DNA from: Kiloniella majae | GTDB taxonomy: Bacteria > Pseudomonadota > Alphaproteobacteria > Kiloniellales > Kiloniellaceae | Reading direction: 5' to 3' | DNA length: 64,000 nucleotides | NCBI RefSeq assembly: GCF_002118315.1 | Contig: NZ_MTSZ01000002.1 | Location: 372,001-436,000, forward strand | Part shown: positions 62,392 to 64,000 of the stretch, in pieces | Numbering within the stretch: the first letter of the stretch is position 1 | Layout: every line of letters starts with the position of its first letter | The notes under the pieces: generated by a model | What the model was told of the DNA's origin: nothing | Databases searched by the model: none | Seen by the model: only the letters and a program-made list of their open reading frames with translations | Made by a program: the position numbers and the translations under genes

Positions 62392-63328
62392 GCTGCCCGG
62401 AGTCACGCATTTCCTGAATAATAACTTCTTCACGTGCATTAAACTCTTTGATTTCAGCTAATAGCCACTCGCGGAATTTTTTTATCTTAGGGACATTTCT
62501 ACGAGCTTTAGGATAGGCTAGCCAATAGCCATAACCCTCATCACGACAAAGTTTATCAAAGGGTTGCATCAACGTACCGCGCTTTAAAGAATCACGAAAG
62601 AATGCGGGCGTTAAAATCGCCACACCCTGGCCAGCTTCAGCAGCCCTTGCCTCTAGCAATTGCAACATCATACCACTTTTTTGACGACACTTTAGATCAT
62701 CAGTAGGTAGGCCAACCGCCTCAAACCAACTTCTCCACCAAGGATCTGAAATACCAACAAGCGGTAGTTTCAAAAGATCGGATGGCTGATGGATACCACC
62801 AATAGATTCAGCAAGTTCCGGGTTCACTAGAGGCGTAAAATCACATGGGATCAAAAAATGAGATTCCAAACCATCCCAGCTACCACCACCCGAACGTATC
62901 CCAACATCAAATTCCTCACGGGTAAAATCAACAAGAGGTAAAGAAGTATCAAGACGGACAGCAAGGTCGTCGTGCTTTATTTGAAAGCTCCCCATTCGCT
63001 CAGCCAAAAAGCTCGCGGCAAAAGTTGTCACAGCAGTAATGGATAATAGTCTTTGGCTACTATCCTCAGCCATAACAAATGCGCTACGCAGAAGCTCAAA
63101 AGCTTCGGTTATAACCGGGGCAATCCGACGGCCAGTTTCGGTTAAACTTACCTGTCTTGGCTTACGTAAAAAGAGGGCGGTTCCAACCCTCTCCTCAAGA
63201 ATTTTCATCTGATAACTGACAGCAGCCTGCGTCATCCCAAGTTCTTCGGATGCTCGGGTAAAACTTCCATGACGCGCCGCAGCTTCAAAAACACGTAACG
63301 ATGAAAGCGGGGGTAATTTTGAAGTCAT
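62378..63328 (-). CDS. LysR-family transcriptional regulator (GcvA-like)
   Basis: This 316-residue protein has an N-terminal LysR helix-turn-helix (LSSLRVFEAAARHGSFTRAS) and a C-terminal periplasmic-binding-like effector domain. The sequence order (LPPLSSLRVFEAAARHGSFT) resembles the GcvA branch, which includes glycine-cleavage regulators. The link to one-carbon metabolism in this window is attractive but is not evidence. It is divergent from a small DUF1127 gene, a frequent partner arrangement for LysR regulators in alphaproteobacteria. Confidence 0.9.
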   Translation of the reverse strand: MTSKLPPLSSLRVFEAAARHGSFTRASEELGMTQAAVSYQMKILEERVGTALFLRKPRQVSLTETGRRIAPVITEAFELLRSAFVMAEDSSQRLLSITAVTTFAASFLAERMGSFQIKHDDLAVRLDTSLPLVDFTREEFDVGIRSGGGSWDGLESHFLIPCDFTPLVNPELAESIGGIHQPSDLLKLPLVGISDPWWRSWFEAVGLPTDDLKCRQKSGMMLQLLEARAAEAGQGVAILTPAFFRDSLKRGTLMQPFDKLCRDEGYGYWLAYPKARRNVPKIKKFREWLLAEIKEFNAREEVIIQEMRDSGQLISL

Positions 63329-63438
63329 AATGCATAAAATCTCCTTATGTATAGTAATCAGAATTTAGTTGGATATTCAAGCAGACATTACGCACATTAG
63401 AAACAAGAGGAAATGAAGCCACAAGGAGATATGACAAA

Positions 63439-63669
63439 ATGGCTATCGCAAATAATCCATGCAATTCACATTACGTTGCAACACCAATCAAAAATAGAAC
63501 CAGCTTATGGACTATCCGTAACCTATTAAAAAAAATATTTAAATTTAATAAGAAGAGAAACATCACAACTCTTAAAGACATGCATGACCTTCCAATGCAT
63601 ATCAAAAAAGATATCGGTTTTTGGGACGTAAAACCTGAAGAACGCCCCCGTTTACCAACCTACCATTAA
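63439..63669 (+). CDS. DUF1127 (YjiS-like) small protein
   Basis: This 76-residue protein ends in the DUF1127 motif, with RNITTLKDMHDLPMHIKKDI followed by GF, preceded by a basic helix (LWTIRNLLKKIFKFNKKRN). Such proteins are small, basic and in Agrobacterium have been tied to RNA and phosphate/C-metabolism control. A ribosome binding site AAGGAG lies 10 bases before the ATG. The neighbour is a divergent LysR regulator. An alternative short frame starts at 63431 (32 codons) but overlaps it. Confidence 0.78.
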   Translation: MAIANNPCNSHYVATPIKNRTSLWTIRNLLKKIFKFNKKRNITTLKDMHDLPMHIKKDIGFWDVKPEERPRLPTYH

Positions 63670-63677
63670 GAGTTTAT

Positions 63678-64000
63678 CTAGATTGAGCGCAATGAACTTG
63701 ACAGTACATTGCACTCAATCACCTTATCAATTGCCTGACTAAGCAGTGATCGACTTTCAGGGGCTGTCAAGCAGATACGAATGTGATGTGTTGGCTGAGG
63801 TGTCGTCGCAAACAACTCCCCCGAAACCACATCGATTCCAGCGTCATGAAGCTTATTAGCAGCATCATTAGCCGTACCAGAAACCGCGAGCCAAAGATGG
63901 GGGCAAGGTGTTTTCTCCCAGTTCACAGCTCCCATTTTTTTAAATCGCGATTTCGCGAGGCTCCAACGAGCCTCAACCTCGTGCCTTTGCCAGTCAGCCC
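63678..64000 (-). CDS. Partial MocR-like/aminotransferase gene, 3' end
   Basis: The frame is open to the right edge and encodes about 107 residues of the C-terminus, so the start lies outside. The visible part (CPHLWLAVSGTANDAANKLH and IRICLTAPESRSLLSQAID) resembles the C-terminal small domain of PLP-dependent aminotransferase-like proteins, particularly MocR-type regulators. That comparison rests on a short stretch, so the identity is tentative. The Met at 63935 is internal to the frame and not necessarily the start. Confidence 0.6.
   Translation of the reverse strand, partial: ADWQRHEVEARWSLAKSRFKKMGAVNWEKTPCPHLWLAVSGTANDAANKLHDAGIDVVSGELFATTPQPTHHIRICLTAPESRSLLSQAIDKVIECNVLSSSLRSI

Noticed and set aside
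63431-63529. Short 32-codon frame overlapping the start of the DUF1127 gene
   Set aside because: It starts just three bases after the same ribosome binding site and has no recognisable family. The DUF1127 frame has the family motif, so it was preferred. A leader peptide cannot be excluded.

Overview
The window is a gene-dense, moderate-GC stretch of an alphaproteobacterial chromosome, probably from a free-living marine or aquatic heterotroph. The evidence for this is the choXWV choline transporter, betIB, an FAD/GcvT dimethylglycine-type dehydrogenase, a branched-chain keto-acid dehydrogenase operon with an Lrp-type regulator, a tripartite tricarboxylate transporter, a NIT-type chemoreceptor and a Zur box. 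I cannot fix the genus. No rRNA, tRNA, insertion sequence, phage or CRISPR array was seen, so this looks like core or long-resident chromosome.

The dominant theme is quaternary-amine (choline/glycine betaine) and one-carbon metabolism spread over four loci. Locus A (821-6721) encodes a corrinoid protein, a DUF1638 protein, a small Virulence_fact-domain protein, a MetF-type reductase, a methyl-THF:corrinoid methyltransferase and a 2Fe-2S/ASKHA corrinoid reactivase. Locus B (27154-33036) encodes a GbdR-like AraC regulator, a non-pyrrolysine MttB/MtgB-family methyltransferase and, divergently, an FAD-GcvT demethylating dehydrogenase. Locus C (50622) is a betaine-homocysteine-methyltransferase-like enzyme. 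Locus D (51838-58722) is choline import (choXWV plus a HAD phosphatase) facing betI-betB across a 52-bp perfect palindrome. Together they read as a route from choline to betaine, with betaine methyl groups passed by a corrinoid protein to tetrahydrofolate, an architecture usually associated with anaerobic methylotrophs and acetogens. Four of the methyl-transfer proteins carry Arg/Gly-rich tails, while the corrinoid protein has a strongly acidic N-terminus. I consider this the most interesting system in the window.

Other regions: 7025-11483 holds small stress and housekeeping genes (YaaA, hydrolase-OsmC fusion, Rid protein, a ParD-like/methionine aminopeptidase pair, GNAT). 11642-12640 is an FMN riboswitch with ribB. 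13384-15562 has three lipoproteins, one FlgO-like. 15810-20452 has CysQ, Sua5, a HAD protein, a GlcD-type flavoprotein and a GNAT. 20611-27069 has a chemoreceptor, mmsA with a divergent MocR regulator, a hypothetical protein and a PilZ protein. 33243-41102 contains an orphan solute-binding protein and a gamma-glutamyltransferase-like enzyme divergent from tctCBA-TSUP-GntR. 41107-48506 has a glutamate-synthase-domain membrane protein and the bkd operon with bkdR. 48725-50302 is an unusual kinase-like membrane protein. 58889-62391 is the Zur/Znu zinc uptake system. The right end has a LysR regulator, a DUF1127 protein and the 3' part of a MocR/aminotransferase-like gene.

All identifications come from reading motifs and translated sequence by eye, without database searches. 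Start codons were moved from the longest open frame where a ribosome binding site clearly favoured an internal start.
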